DNA from: a virus
Length of the DNA stretch: 64,000 nt
Direction: 5' to 3' (one strand)
IMG/VR virus record: IMGVR_UViG_3300023184_000048
Location: 1 to 64,000 of that record
The first letter of the stretch is position 1, and every line of letters starts with the position of its first letter. Of the stretch, positions 50,950-59,156 are shown in pieces. The notes beneath the pieces were generated by a model that had not been told where the DNA came from, did not search any database, and was given only the letters and a program-made list of their open reading frames with translations. Both the position numbers and the translations under genes were made by a program.

Positions 50950-51801
50950 ATGGCAAAATATGATGTAGTTAAAGATTATGATTGGACAAGTGCTCCAAGA
51001 GGATCTGCTATTCGCAAAAAAGCCCCAAGAGTTTGGGTGAAGTCATATCAATTAAAATCTAATCAAATTCTTCAAATGATTGAAGGATATACAAATATTA
51101 AAGATGGTGTTGGTGGAGATGCAAAATCTTTTTATGATAAGATGTATGCTAAAGCTACTTCACCAGAAGATGATTTCAATTTTCCATTTTTTAATGATAA
51201 TGTCAGATCATTTAGTAATACTTTCGGTGATACTTTCCAAGATGGATTTGGTGGCGGTGGTGGTATAGGGACTACTGCTAATGAATTGATGAAATCTGCA
51301 TTAGGGACATCTGCTCAAGTAGCAGGAGTTGTAGGTGTTGATAATGGCATAGCAGCAGCCAAACAAGCTTTAGGTGGAGATTTTTCAGGTGCAATCAATA
51401 CTATTGTTGGGGGAGTTAAGTCTGGTGGCGATCCCGGAACATATATCGAAACTCCTATGTTTTATCAATTTGAAAAAAATGATGGACCTCTTGAAGTATC
51501 TTTCATGTTATCAAATACTATAAATGATGATTATGATAAAAATTTAAAATTGGTTCAATATCTCACAAGAATTAATAGACCATTGAGAAAAAATAGTATT
51601 GCAGTAGATCCTCCTAGAATTTTCCAAGTTAAAGTCCCCGGACATCGATTTATCAAATGGGCATCATGTGAAAGTTTTAGTGTTAGTTTTGTTGGAACAA
51701 GAAGACTTATCGATGATAAAATTATTCCAGAAGGATTTCAAATTTCTATGAGTTTCAAAAGTTTGACGTTAGAACATTCAGGTTTTATGGACCTCGTTTA
51801 A
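50950..51801 (+). CDS. gp48: Baseplate tail-tube cap (gp48-like)
   Basis: 283 residues; T4 gp48 is 364. The C-terminal half matches the gp48 pattern: DPGTYIETPMFYQFEKNDGPLEVSFMLSNTINDDYDKNLKLVQYLTRINRPLRKNSIAVDPPRIFQVKVPGHRFIKWASCESFSVSFVGTRRL in outline (ETPxFYQF, NRPxRxNxI-DPPRI, VPGxRxxxWA). The Gly-rich centre is a linker. gp48 caps the hub and starts tube and sheath polymerisation with gp54. T4 order 29-48 is kept here. Confidence 0.75.
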   Translation: MAKYDVVKDYDWTSAPRGSAIRKKAPRVWVKSYQLKSNQILQMIEGYTNIKDGVGGDAKSFYDKMYAKATSPEDDFNFPFFNDNVRSFSNTFGDTFQDGFGGGGGIGTTANELMKSALGTSAQVAGVVGVDNGIAAAKQALGGDFSGAINTIVGGVKSGGDPGTYIETPMFYQFEKNDGPLEVSFMLSNTINDDYDKNLKLVQYLTRINRPLRKNSIAVDPPRIFQVKVPGHRFIKWASCESFSVSFVGTRRLIDDKIIPEGFQISMSFKSLTLEHSGFMDLV

Positions 51802-51809
51802 TCAATTAT

Positions 51810-52211
51810 ATGAGCATCATCACAGGACAATACCAAAACGAAATTCCTTCTTTATCTGCATTACAGATTCAGAATTATGAAAGAATTTTCAAAGTATTCC
51901 AAGAATCAGTAAACAATAAAGATTTTTACATTTATAATATTTTGAAAAGAATTGATTTTCCTGAAATTGATTCACAATATATTGAATATTATAATGTTGA
52001 AAGTAAAATGGCTTTGACAATACTTTCTTATAAAATTTATGAAGATATTCAAAGTTGGTGGATATTATATCTTTTGAATAAAGATAAATTTGAAGGTGCT
52101 CCATTTTATGTGAATGGCGGAACTCAAATCAAGTATATTTCTGATTCAGTGAGAACAGCAATTTATACTGATATAACCAATTCTACAGTTTACGGAGGAA
52201 GGCACTACTAA
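51810..52211 (+). CDS. gp53: Baseplate wedge subunit gp53
   Basis: 133 residues. YIYNILKRIDFPEID, then KMALTILSYKIYEDIQSWWILYLLNKDKFEGAPFYVNGGTQIKYIS match the gp53/LysM-like wedge pattern (SYxxYGxxxxWWIIxxxN......G..L..P). gp53 clips wedges together in the baseplate. T4 gp53 is 196 residues. No late box; a TTTAATC-like remnant lies upstream. Confidence 0.72.
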   Translation: MSIITGQYQNEIPSLSALQIQNYERIFKVFQESVNNKDFYIYNILKRIDFPEIDSQYIEYYNVESKMALTILSYKIYEDIQSWWILYLLNKDKFEGAPFYVNGGTQIKYISDSVRTAIYTDITNSTVYGGRHY

Positions 52212-52219
52212 TTATAATA

Positions 52220-53545
52220 ATGGCTGAAGTTTATAAAATCAATGATATTGAATATGAGGCAGAATTCAAATTATCGAATCCTGACAAACAAGAAGTATCA
52301 TTCACGAAATCAGCCGTAAGAGGCATGACCTTATCAGACAATGTGTTTGATCCATTCATGTCTGGAACTATTTCAATCGCAAACCCTTATGACTTCATTG
52401 AAAAGGATTATTTCCTAAGAGGTGATGGTAGGGATGAATTTTTGATTAAATTCAAGCCAAAAGATTCCAAAGATAAACTTGATAAATTTGAACAGACTTT
52501 TGTAGTTATTGATGATTCGGATATGGTTAATCCCGTGGTCAGATCTGAGAATATCAAAACATTTACACTGGTTGCTAAAGAAGCTATTAAATTTTCTGAT
52601 CAGATTCCTTATGGCAAAGTTTATTCTGGTAAAGTTGGTAAGATTCTAAAAGATATATTCAAAGAAGTTTTAGGAGAAGACAAAGTTGATAAGGATAATT
52701 GGGAAGAGGGAGATTTTATCATTGATTCATACATTCCACCAGCAACATTTAGGTATGTCGATGTTATGCGATATTTCCTTAAGCTTTATTATGCCAAGGA
52801 TGGCGAAATTTATGTGAAAGGGTTTATCAGTCATGATGACGAAACTGATAAGTTTAGACTCGACCTACTTTCTAAAATTTATTCCGAGAATGACAAGAAT
52901 ACAATTGAAGCATTTGCTTTGGGTGACTTGACGGATAAGATTGATACAAATAATCCAAATAATCCTCAATCTGGTCCTCCAGTTGGTGAGTATATCGGCG
53001 CAATGAAAAACTTAGGATATTCCACACCATTTTATGGATGGACTTCTGATTATTTTATTAATAGTCTTGTTTTTGGTTATGATCAGATTCTTGGTGAACA
53101 TAAGATTCTTAAGATTAAATTTGAAGATATTAAGAAAAAATGGCAAACAAAATTCGTAGATGTGTTTAAGAGTATTTCGGGAGCACCAAAACCATTTGCT
53201 ATCAAGAATAATTCTACTGATGAAAAGTTCAAAAGATATAAATTTCCTTATCCGGTGGAGGATGGTGTGAAAATGGTCGAGGCTGATATTCATAATGCTT
53301 TGACATTCTACAACTTGCAAGCATCCTTCTCAAATATTGGAAGCACTTTGAGAAGATCTGGAAAATTTGTGGACATTTTCTCGACAAGAGGTGAACAACA
53401 CCTTAAAAGTGATGAGAAGATCCTTGGGAGGTGGTATGTCACCGAAGTTCGACACATTTTCTTTGCTGATCTTTACACCAACCAATTATTCTGTTGTAAG
53501 ACTTACGTAGGCCCAAATAATCTTTTGAATCATGAGGTCGATTGA
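52220..53545 (+). CDS. gp27: Baseplate hub protein gp27
   Basis: 441 residues; T4 gp27 is 391. The N-terminus VRGMTLSDNVFDPFMSGTISIANPYDFIEKDYFLRGDGRDEFLIKFKP in outline, then TFTLVAKEA, and the end FSTRGEQHLKSDEKILGRWYVTEVRHIFFADLYTNQLFCCKTYVGP follow the hub fold shared by gp27 and gpD/VgrG-like hubs. The final GRWxVxxVxHxFxxxxYxNxxxxxKTY is typical. It forms the trimeric ring that joins tube and spike. The gp5 spike is not in the window. Confidence 0.78.
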   Translation: MAEVYKINDIEYEAEFKLSNPDKQEVSFTKSAVRGMTLSDNVFDPFMSGTISIANPYDFIEKDYFLRGDGRDEFLIKFKPKDSKDKLDKFEQTFVVIDDSDMVNPVVRSENIKTFTLVAKEAIKFSDQIPYGKVYSGKVGKILKDIFKEVLGEDKVDKDNWEEGDFIIDSYIPPATFRYVDVMRYFLKLYYAKDGEIYVKGFISHDDETDKFRLDLLSKIYSENDKNTIEAFALGDLTDKIDTNNPNNPQSGPPVGEYIGAMKNLGYSTPFYGWTSDYFINSLVFGYDQILGEHKILKIKFEDIKKKWQTKFVDVFKSISGAPKPFAIKNNSTDEKFKRYKFPYPVEDGVKMVEADIHNALTFYNLQASFSNIGSTLRRSGKFVDIFSTRGEQHLKSDEKILGRWYVTEVRHIFFADLYTNQLFCCKTYVGPNNLLNHEVD

Positions 53546-53569
53546 CTTTATTAAAAACTAGAATATCAT
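53542..53569 (+). promoter_or_regulatory. Early promoter, ACTAG-spacer family
   Basis: TTGACT (53542-53547), 16-bp spacer with ATTAAAAACTAG, TATCAT (53564-53569), then 6 nt to ATG 53576. It lies on the end of gp27. Confidence 0.72.
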
Positions 53570-53575
53570 CAGGGC

Positions 53576-53932
53576 ATGGGTAAAATTAAATTCAGAGCTT
53601 GGACTGGTGAGAGATTCGTGGATGAAGATTATTTCTATATAAGATATGGAAAGGTTTACACGATTACAGAATTTGATGGACTGGTCGATAAAAAATGGAT
53701 TCCTCAACAATACACTGGATTAAAAGATCTTAATAAAAAGGAGATTTATGAGGGTGATGTTTTCGAAGGGTCTACTTATAAATGGGAAGCTGTAGAATTC
53801 AAAGATGGTAGGTTCCAAGTCAACCTCATGGGGGCTAGAGTATATTCTTTGGAAGAGTTGTGTTGTGATATGGATCATATGCCACCAACAGTGATTGGGA
53901 ATATTTTCGAAAATCCTGAGCTTCTTAAATAA
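53576..53932 (+). CDS. YopX-like protein, copy 2
   Basis: 118 residues. Start MGKIKFRAWTGERF, centre IPQQYTGLKDLNKKEIYEGDVFEG, end VIGNIFENPELL. The shortest of three copies. The predicted mRNA starts at or within a base of the ATG. Confidence 0.87.
   Translation: MGKIKFRAWTGERFVDEDYFYIRYGKVYTITEFDGLVDKKWIPQQYTGLKDLNKKEIYEGDVFEGSTYKWEAVEFKDGRFQVNLMGARVYSLEELCCDMDHMPPTVIGNIFENPELLK
53925..53931 (+). promoter_or_regulatory. Late-type box TTAAATA before a GTG start
   Basis: TTAAATA overlaps the YopX stop and ends 6 nt before GTG 53938. Confidence 0.6.
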
Positions 53933-53937
53933 TATAA

Positions 53938-54402
53938 GTGCTTCCTTTTAACAAAACATTCAATGATCTGATTTTGGAATATGCTCCAACCATGACATTG
54001 ACAACTGATCAATATTACTCAGAATTGAGTAATTATCTTGGACAGTTTGGAATGCATCTTGGTGAGAATAAATTCAATCCTGATTTAGATTATGTGAATC
54101 GTAAACAGATGGGAATTTATAAAGGTAAAGATCAAATCGGTAAAATTGAATTAAGAGTCATCAAAAATGTTTTAGTCCTTGATCATATTAAAAGTTATGG
54201 AAATTATTATAAAGAAAAGTTTGGACTGGTTGGAAAGATCTACCCATTCCATTATCAGATGGCTCTACTTCACAATCTTACAGTTAAATCGAATGCTGTG
54301 AATGATATTACTTATAATGCTTTCCTAAAAACATTTAAAGATTTCCAGATTAATAAAAAAGGCGCAAAATTAACAGCAATTCCGATAAACGATGAAATAT
54401 AA
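53938..54402 (+). CDS. Putative late virion protein
   Basis: 154 residues from GTG 53938, supported by the late box. The leader MLPFNKTFNDLILEYAP is of the targeting type. It then reads as a small alpha/beta protein (MGIYKGKDQIGKIELRVIKNVLVLDHIKSYGNYYKEKFG), with a helical and basic C-terminus (AFLKTFKDFQINKKGAKL). The core resembles small acyltransferase-like folds in outline only. Unrecognised. Confidence 0.57.
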   Translation: MLPFNKTFNDLILEYAPTMTLTTDQYYSELSNYLGQFGMHLGENKFNPDLDYVNRKQMGIYKGKDQIGKIELRVIKNVLVLDHIKSYGNYYKEKFGLVGKIYPFHYQMALLHNLTVKSNAVNDITYNAFLKTFKDFQINKKGAKLTAIPINDEI

Positions 54403-54404
54403 AA

Positions 54405-54656
54405 ATGAATGATAAACAAAGAGAGAAGAGACATAAAAAGAATCAAAAGTCCAAACTCAAAAAGAAACTATTGAAGGAGATTAGACTTGATAAGTTTATT
54501 TTATGTTGTAGGCATAATTTGGTGGAATGGGGTTGCGACTGCTTCGCTGGGTGTGATTCCTGTGATTATGATAAACAATGTTCAAAGTGTCAAAGTCTTT
54601 ACAGCCCATCAGATCGGGTAAACTTCTTAAATATTCTTTGTGATAAACACCATTGA
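54405..54656 (+). CDS. Small Cys-rich basic protein
   Basis: 83 residues, 2 nt after the gene before. The first 30 residues are a basic helix (REKRHKKNQKSKLKKKLLKEIR). The rest holds eleven Cys/His candidate ligands: CCRH, CDCFAGCDSC, CSKC and a final CDKHH. Probably a two-zinc nucleic-acid or ubiquitin-type binding module. Unrecognised. Confidence 0.57.
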   Translation: MNDKQREKRHKKNQKSKLKKKLLKEIRLDKFILCCRHNLVEWGCDCFAGCDSCDYDKQCSKCQSLYSPSDRVNFLNILCDKHH

Positions 54657-55560
54657 AATCCTCAGATCTATCCTTTTTACCAAGGAGGATTTAGCTGATA
54701 TCACAAATCTTGGTGATACTTTTTCCGATAAAGATATCGAGTTCATGATCGAGTTCAAAAAGATTTATGAACTTGGTTTGGGGCAACTCAAAAAATTTTT
54801 AACAAAGCTTGATGAGGAGGGAAAAGACCTTGATACATATTCGATTCTTTATTATGTAGATATTCTGAATAATGGCCCTCTTGGATCATATGTAAGAGAA
54901 TACACCAAAGATAAAAAGTATTTCAATAATACACCAGATACTTTGGGGATAAACGGTAACAATAACTATTCTCCAATGAACATAGCAATGATTGGTGATC
55001 AATCTTATTCATTAGGATGTCATAATGATACCTATAATAAATTGCCTAAATTTATCCAAGATGGGTTGAAAACAGCAGTATCAAAGACTGAAGATTTATT
55101 TAGAAGTTGTGTGAAGAGTTCCACAGTGGTAGATAACACTTTACCACTCGTTGACAAAGATGCACAATCAAGATCTGACCTAGAATCTAAAGGAGAATGG
55201 GTGAAAAAATCAATAGGTTCTTATTGTGTAAAAGATTCTTTTTATTATTTGGCGATTAAGAAGATCAATCAACAGATCTATGATAAGGTCAAAGAAGAAT
55301 TGGGTGAAGAAGATTTCAGAGTGTTCTCAGATAAGAAAAAATACGATCCATTCTCCTCTGAACAAAATGAATCAACATCAACCAATACGAAAATTGAAAA
55401 GAATTTTATTGATGGTGAAGACACTCAAAAGATTACTTTAGATCTTCTTGGTGATGTATTTGATTCTGAGGAGAAACGTAAGGCAAGTTTGAAAATTTCA
55501 AATGTTTCTAAAGACAAGTATTATAAATTGAACTCAAATGAGGGTGTTCTCGGAGTTTGA
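54640..55560 (+). CDS. Hypothetical protein
   Basis: 306 residues from GTG 54640; no ATG is available until codon 36, so the start is uncertain. Mostly helical (DIEFMIEFKKIYELGLGQLKKFLTKLDEEGKDL), with a Ser/Asp-rich middle, a helix-rich part (KKINQQIYDKVKEELGEEDF) and an acidic stretch. Possible internal head or assembly factor. No family recognised. Confidence 0.52.
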   Translation: MINTIEILRSILFTKEDLADITNLGDTFSDKDIEFMIEFKKIYELGLGQLKKFLTKLDEEGKDLDTYSILYYVDILNNGPLGSYVREYTKDKKYFNNTPDTLGINGNNNYSPMNIAMIGDQSYSLGCHNDTYNKLPKFIQDGLKTAVSKTEDLFRSCVKSSTVVDNTLPLVDKDAQSRSDLESKGEWVKKSIGSYCVKDSFYYLAIKKINQQIYDKVKEELGEEDFRVFSDKKKYDPFSSEQNESTSTNTKIEKNFIDGEDTQKITLDLLGDVFDSEEKRKASLKISNVSKDKYYKLNSNEGVLGV

Positions 55561-55564
55561 GTTC

Positions 55565-55592
55565 TTGACATTATTAAAAACTAGTTTATAAT
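55565..55592 (+). promoter_or_regulatory. Early promoter, ACTAG-spacer family (consensus copy)
   Basis: TTGACA, 16-bp spacer with ATTAAAAACTAG, TATAAT: the best copy. ATG 55617 is 24 nt downstream, so this is the one member with a real leader. A TAAAATA 5 nt before that ATG could be a second, late-type start. Confidence 0.75.
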
Positions 55593-55616
55593 TTGTCTTC
55601 TTGATAAAATAATACT

Positions 55617-56264
55617 ATGCCATATCTAAATCATAACATTCCAACAATCACTTGTTTGATGAGAAACCAATTTCTTTTCAATCATGAAAGTGGGTTCGGT
55701 GAATATACGCCATGCGATGTTCATAGTGTCGCATCAATCGAAAAAAGAGTTCCATTATTCGAAGCTTTTTTAACCAATGGGGTCAATTGGACAAGACGAC
55801 CAATCACAGCATTTTGTTGGAAAGAGTGTGATCCCGTGCCGTTACATCGTGCCATGTATTGGGATTGCTTTAGTCCATATATCGATGTCCAGATAAGAAC
55901 AAGATTAAAAGGTCTTAGAGCCAAACTGATTACACCAGATGGAGATAAAGAATGGGGTGAATATATGTTTACTCTTGATTGGGGTTGGGAGAATAAATCC
56001 ATTCTTGATACAAATTTTTCTGAAACACCAGAACATAAATGCGCCCATTTATTTAAAATGGATAATGGAAATTTTTATGCTTATCCCAATAATAGAATTA
56101 TCTGGCATGATAAAGCGTGGACCGACATCTTACTTGATAAAAATCCGGGTTACAGAATTGATATGAATGTGTATAGTGTAGAAAACAATTGTTTGCAAAA
56201 TACCGATTATAGTTATATGACTGAGTTCACCTCTCCAAAAAATTTAGAACTTAAACGTCAATAG
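55617..56264 (+). CDS. Hypothetical protein
   Basis: 215 residues, Trp/Tyr/Cys-rich (FCWKECDPVPLHRAMYWDCFSPYIDVQIRTRLKGLRAKL), mixed alpha/beta. Several conserved-looking aromatic and acidic clusters (DWGWENKS, NNRIIWHDKAW, YRIDMNVYSVEN) suggest a well-folded enzyme-like or binding domain. No family recognised. Early promoter upstream; convergent with the TerS candidate. Confidence 0.6.
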   Translation: MPYLNHNIPTITCLMRNQFLFNHESGFGEYTPCDVHSVASIEKRVPLFEAFLTNGVNWTRRPITAFCWKECDPVPLHRAMYWDCFSPYIDVQIRTRLKGLRAKLITPDGDKEWGEYMFTLDWGWENKSILDTNFSETPEHKCAHLFKMDNGNFYAYPNNRIIWHDKAWTDILLDKNPGYRIDMNVYSVENNCLQNTDYSYMTEFTSPKNLELKRQ

Positions 56265-56751
56265 CCGAAATCTTCTCAACTTCTTTTTCATCAACTTTAC
56301 TTCTCTTAAACATCTCCTTGAGAAGATCTTCTCTGGAAATGAATAATCCTGACTTATTACCAAGTAATTCATTTTCATTATCAGAAACTTTAGCTTCGAT
56401 TCTCATTTGCTCGATTTCCTTCTTGGTTTTATTTGAATTATCAGCAAGTTGAATCTTGGATAAAGTGTTGACAGCATTGACTAAAGCATTTACGAGAGTT
56501 GCAGTTGATTCAACCATTTTAGAATCTCCTCCAGCTTCTACATCAAGTTTCAAAGATTGAACCATATCCACACAATCATGAATAATCGTTGAAGTTTTTT
56601 GAATAACGAAATCTTCCAGTTCTTCTCTTTTGAGTTCGGGATGATCTTTTTTGACACGATTCAAAGAATTTGATTGATTTTTGATCTGGTTGATGATACT
56701 ATCAACATCACGGTCGAGTTCATCATCAAAGTCATCTTCAGCATTATTCAT
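56251..56751 (-). CDS. gp16: Terminase small subunit candidate (gp16-like)
   Basis: 166 residues; T4 gp16 is 164. Acidic N-terminus (DDFDDELDRDVD), then a long helix pair (IIHDCVDMVQSLKLDVEAGGDSKMVESTATLVNALVNAVNTLSKIQL) with the gp16-like order of alternating helices around a D/E-x-x-ATL-hairpin, then a charged C-terminus. TerS rings recognise DNA ends and tune the gp17 ATPase. Pattern and length support it; there is no catalytic motif to confirm. Confidence 0.55.
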   Translation of the reverse strand: MNNAEDDFDDELDRDVDSIINQIKNQSNSLNRVKKDHPELKREELEDFVIQKTSTIIHDCVDMVQSLKLDVEAGGDSKMVESTATLVNALVNAVNTLSKIQLADNSNKTKKEIEQMRIEAKVSDNENELLGNKSGLFISREDLLKEMFKRSKVDEKEVEKISAIDV

Positions 56752-56756
56752 AAAAA

Positions 56757-56763
56757 TATTTAA
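56757..56763 (-). promoter_or_regulatory. Late-type box TTAAATA (minus)
   Basis: TTAAATA on the minus strand 5 nt before ATG 56751. Confidence 0.62.
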
Positions 56764-56792
56764 TCTAAATATCCTTATATATCAACCCCTAT

Positions 56793-57854
56793 ATGAAAAA
56801 ACTACTTTTATCACTTTTGTTAATTTCACAAATCTACGCTGATGTCACAACATCTGGTATGAAGATTCTACCTAGACAAGATGCTCCGACTGATGGAACT
56901 ATCAAGACTTATGAAGTTTTGAAATCTCCCGATGGAACTAACTGGACTTCGGTTACAAACGGAACTCTTGTGAATGATAAAATCGAGAAAACTATAACCT
57001 TTCCACAAACAACTTCCAGATTCTTTAAATTAAAGGCTTTATCAGAAGCTAATGGAAGTAAAAACTGTGCTATTTCTGAAATCAACCTAGTATTCAATAA
57101 TACTAATTTGGATAGATCAAAATGGGTTGTATCAGCAGATTCAAGCACAGCACAAACTGGTAATAATTGGGGTGTTCCTAATTACGCCATTGATGGAAAT
57201 GTTAATACTTTTTGGATGACTAAGTGGGAGACAGGCGGGACACTTTATCCACATGAATTTATTATTGATACAGGAACTTCCACTGTCACACCACCAGTCA
57301 TTACGAACCCTAATGAATCTGGTCCGATTGTTACATTGACATGGAATCCAAATCCCGAGACAAATATAACAACATATATCGTATCTTGGGGAGAATCTAC
57401 CAAGAATTATACAAAGTCTTTGAATTCCTCAACAACCACTATAACAATTCCCGGATTTGTTGTTGATAAGACTTATTATTTTGTAATTAGAGCAAAGAAT
57501 GATAGAGGATTGGAGAGTTTAAATTCTGATGAATTGGCTGTTAAGATTATCGATAAGAATTTCCCAACAGCACCAATGCCTCCAGAAATTGCAAAGCCTG
57601 AAAGGTTTATTGAAGTCTCTATGACGATCAATAAATTGAATCCTATTTCATTGGGGAAAATTCCTTATCCAGAAATTACAGGACAAAAATATAAAACATT
57701 GATCATCACAGAGAACGATCCAAAGTTCCCATCAACCACAAGATTTGTAAATGTTTTGATGATACTTCCGGGTGAAATTGAATACAAATCTATTGGAAAA
57801 ATTCCATATCCAGTAGTGAAAGGACAGTCCTACACCTCCAAAATCACTAAATAA
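56793..57854 (+). CDS. Secreted discoidin/Fn3-type protein with Sec signal peptide
   Basis: 353 residues. Residues 1-17 (MKKLLLSLLLISQIYA, then D) form a clear Sec signal peptide. Residues about 85-160 match an F5/8 type C (discoidin) domain end: NYAIDGNVNTFWMTKW and YPHEFIIDTG, with the W-x-T-x-W/xDGxxxTxW hallmarks. Residues about 165-250 are a fibronectin type III domain (TLTWNPNPETNITTYIVSWG, YYFVIRAKNDRGLES). The end has a duplicated IxLGKIPYPxxxGQxY unit. Discoidin domains bind glycans. Export from an infected cell or display on its surface is predicted. CTAAATA at 56765 is too far from the ATG for the usual spacing. Confidence 0.72.
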   Translation: MKKLLLSLLLISQIYADVTTSGMKILPRQDAPTDGTIKTYEVLKSPDGTNWTSVTNGTLVNDKIEKTITFPQTTSRFFKLKALSEANGSKNCAISEINLVFNNTNLDRSKWVVSADSSTAQTGNNWGVPNYAIDGNVNTFWMTKWETGGTLYPHEFIIDTGTSTVTPPVITNPNESGPIVTLTWNPNPETNITTYIVSWGESTKNYTKSLNSSTTTITIPGFVVDKTYYFVIRAKNDRGLESLNSDELAVKIIDKNFPTAPMPPEIAKPERFIEVSMTINKLNPISLGKIPYPEITGQKYKTLIITENDPKFPSTTRFVNVLMILPGEIEYKSIGKIPYPVVKGQSYTSKITK

Positions 57855-57861
57855 TTTTATA

Positions 57862-58077
57862 ATGAATTTTAAAGTAAAATATGTCATCAAACCTAATCAT
57901 GTGGAGAAATCCTATGATATTTTTGAGAAAGATTGGAGGGGAGGGTTGACTTTCCACTCCCATCGTGATACTTATGAAGAAGCTCAGGAGGTTGTGGATG
58001 ATTTAAATACCAAACCTTCCAAGATCGAAACTCTAAAATTCCTCAAGGATTTGACGAGTAATCTAAAACAAAAATAA
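57862..58077 (+). CDS. Hypothetical small protein
   Basis: 71 residues. Beta start (FKVKYVIKPNHVEKSYDIFEKDWRG), then a helix (TYEEAQEVVDDLNT) and a basic helical end; looks like a compact beta-beta-alpha domain. 2 nt before the metallophosphoesterase gene. Unrecognised. Confidence 0.55.
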   Translation: MNFKVKYVIKPNHVEKSYDIFEKDWRGGLTFHSHRDTYEEAQEVVDDLNTKPSKIETLKFLKDLTSNLKQK

Positions 58078-58079
58078 TT

Positions 58080-59156
58080 ATGGATATCAAAAATCAGGTA
58101 ATAGCCGCAAGACACAATGGAATGACTTATTCTCAAATTTATGATGAATTTGGAATTGCCAAAAGCACAGCCCGAGATTGGTATTCTCGATACATTGAAG
58201 ATTCTTATCAAGAAATTATCAATGACTCAGACACACCTGTTGGTTATGTCAACGACAATTTGCAAAGAGATAAACCTTCCAGATTCAAAAAGACTGAGGA
58301 TGAAGTTCTTGAATTTTTGGCACAATTAGCTCCAATCAAGGTTACGCCAAAATATGAAAATCAATCGACAATTACTTTGAGTGATTATGCTGTTGTTGGG
58401 TCAGATTTCCACTTCGGTTGTCATGATCCAAAAGCGATTGATATTTTCTTGGAAACCATTTTTCAAATTAAACCCAAGACTATTATTCTTAATGGTGATA
58501 CCATGGATTTCTTAGCTATTTCAAAATATCCAAAGGATCTGAAACATAATTGGTCACTTCAAAAAGAGCGTGAAGAGTATCATGCATTCTTGGATGAATT
58601 GATTGGTGTATCTGGTGGTGCTGATATATATGAAACCGTCTCAAATCACTCAGGACAGTCCGTAGGTGGAAGATGGAGGCGTTACCTATCTGATAGAATT
58701 GGAGAGCTTGCTTGCCTACCAGAGATCACAGAAACACTAAGTTATGAGAATGTCTTCATGGGTGATTATAAGAACCGTATTAAGCATGTCGATTATGTTG
58801 ATCTAAATGGTCTAATTGTTACTCATGGTGAAACAGTTAGAAGTGCTGGTGGTGCTTCATGTCTAGCAGAAGTTAATAAATGGGGTGCTAGTATCTTACA
58901 TGGTCATACTCACAGGTTGGGAATGTCGGTAAAAAGAATTCCAGCTATTGGTAATAGAAGTGAACAACAATTATACGGATTTGAATCGGGGTGTCTTTGT
59001 TCATTAGATGCCGCATATGGTAGCGGAATGAACTGGAATCAAGGTTTTAGTATAGTAAGTCTTGATCAGGATGGTCATACTTTTGGGGTCGAGCAAGTTT
59101 CAATTATCGGTGGAGTTTCAAATATTTCAACTTTGGGAAAAACTATCAGAGTCTGA
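58080..59156 (+). CDS. HTH-fused calcineurin-like metallophosphoesterase
   Basis: 358 residues. Residues 1-40 are a helix-turn-helix (NGMTYSQIYDEFGIAKSTARDWYSRY) of transposase/terminase-small type. Residues 100-280 are a metallophosphoesterase core: SDFHFGCHD at 108-116, LNGDTMDF at 137-144, SNHSG at 188-192 in place of the usual GNHD, VTHGE at 247-251, and HGHTHR at 274-279. The Asn-His pair of the third motif is kept but Gly and Asp are changed. It hydrolyses phosphate esters, possibly of nucleic acid given the HTH. A second such enzyme begins at 63704. Confidence 0.82.
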   Translation: MDIKNQVIAARHNGMTYSQIYDEFGIAKSTARDWYSRYIEDSYQEIINDSDTPVGYVNDNLQRDKPSRFKKTEDEVLEFLAQLAPIKVTPKYENQSTITLSDYAVVGSDFHFGCHDPKAIDIFLETIFQIKPKTIILNGDTMDFLAISKYPKDLKHNWSLQKEREEYHAFLDELIGVSGGADIYETVSNHSGQSVGGRWRRYLSDRIGELACLPEITETLSYENVFMGDYKNRIKHVDYVDLNGLIVTHGETVRSAGGASCLAEVNKWGASILHGHTHRLGMSVKRIPAIGNRSEQQLYGFESGCLCSLDAAYGSGMNWNQGFSIVSLDQDGHTFGVEQVSIIGGVSNISTLGKTIRV

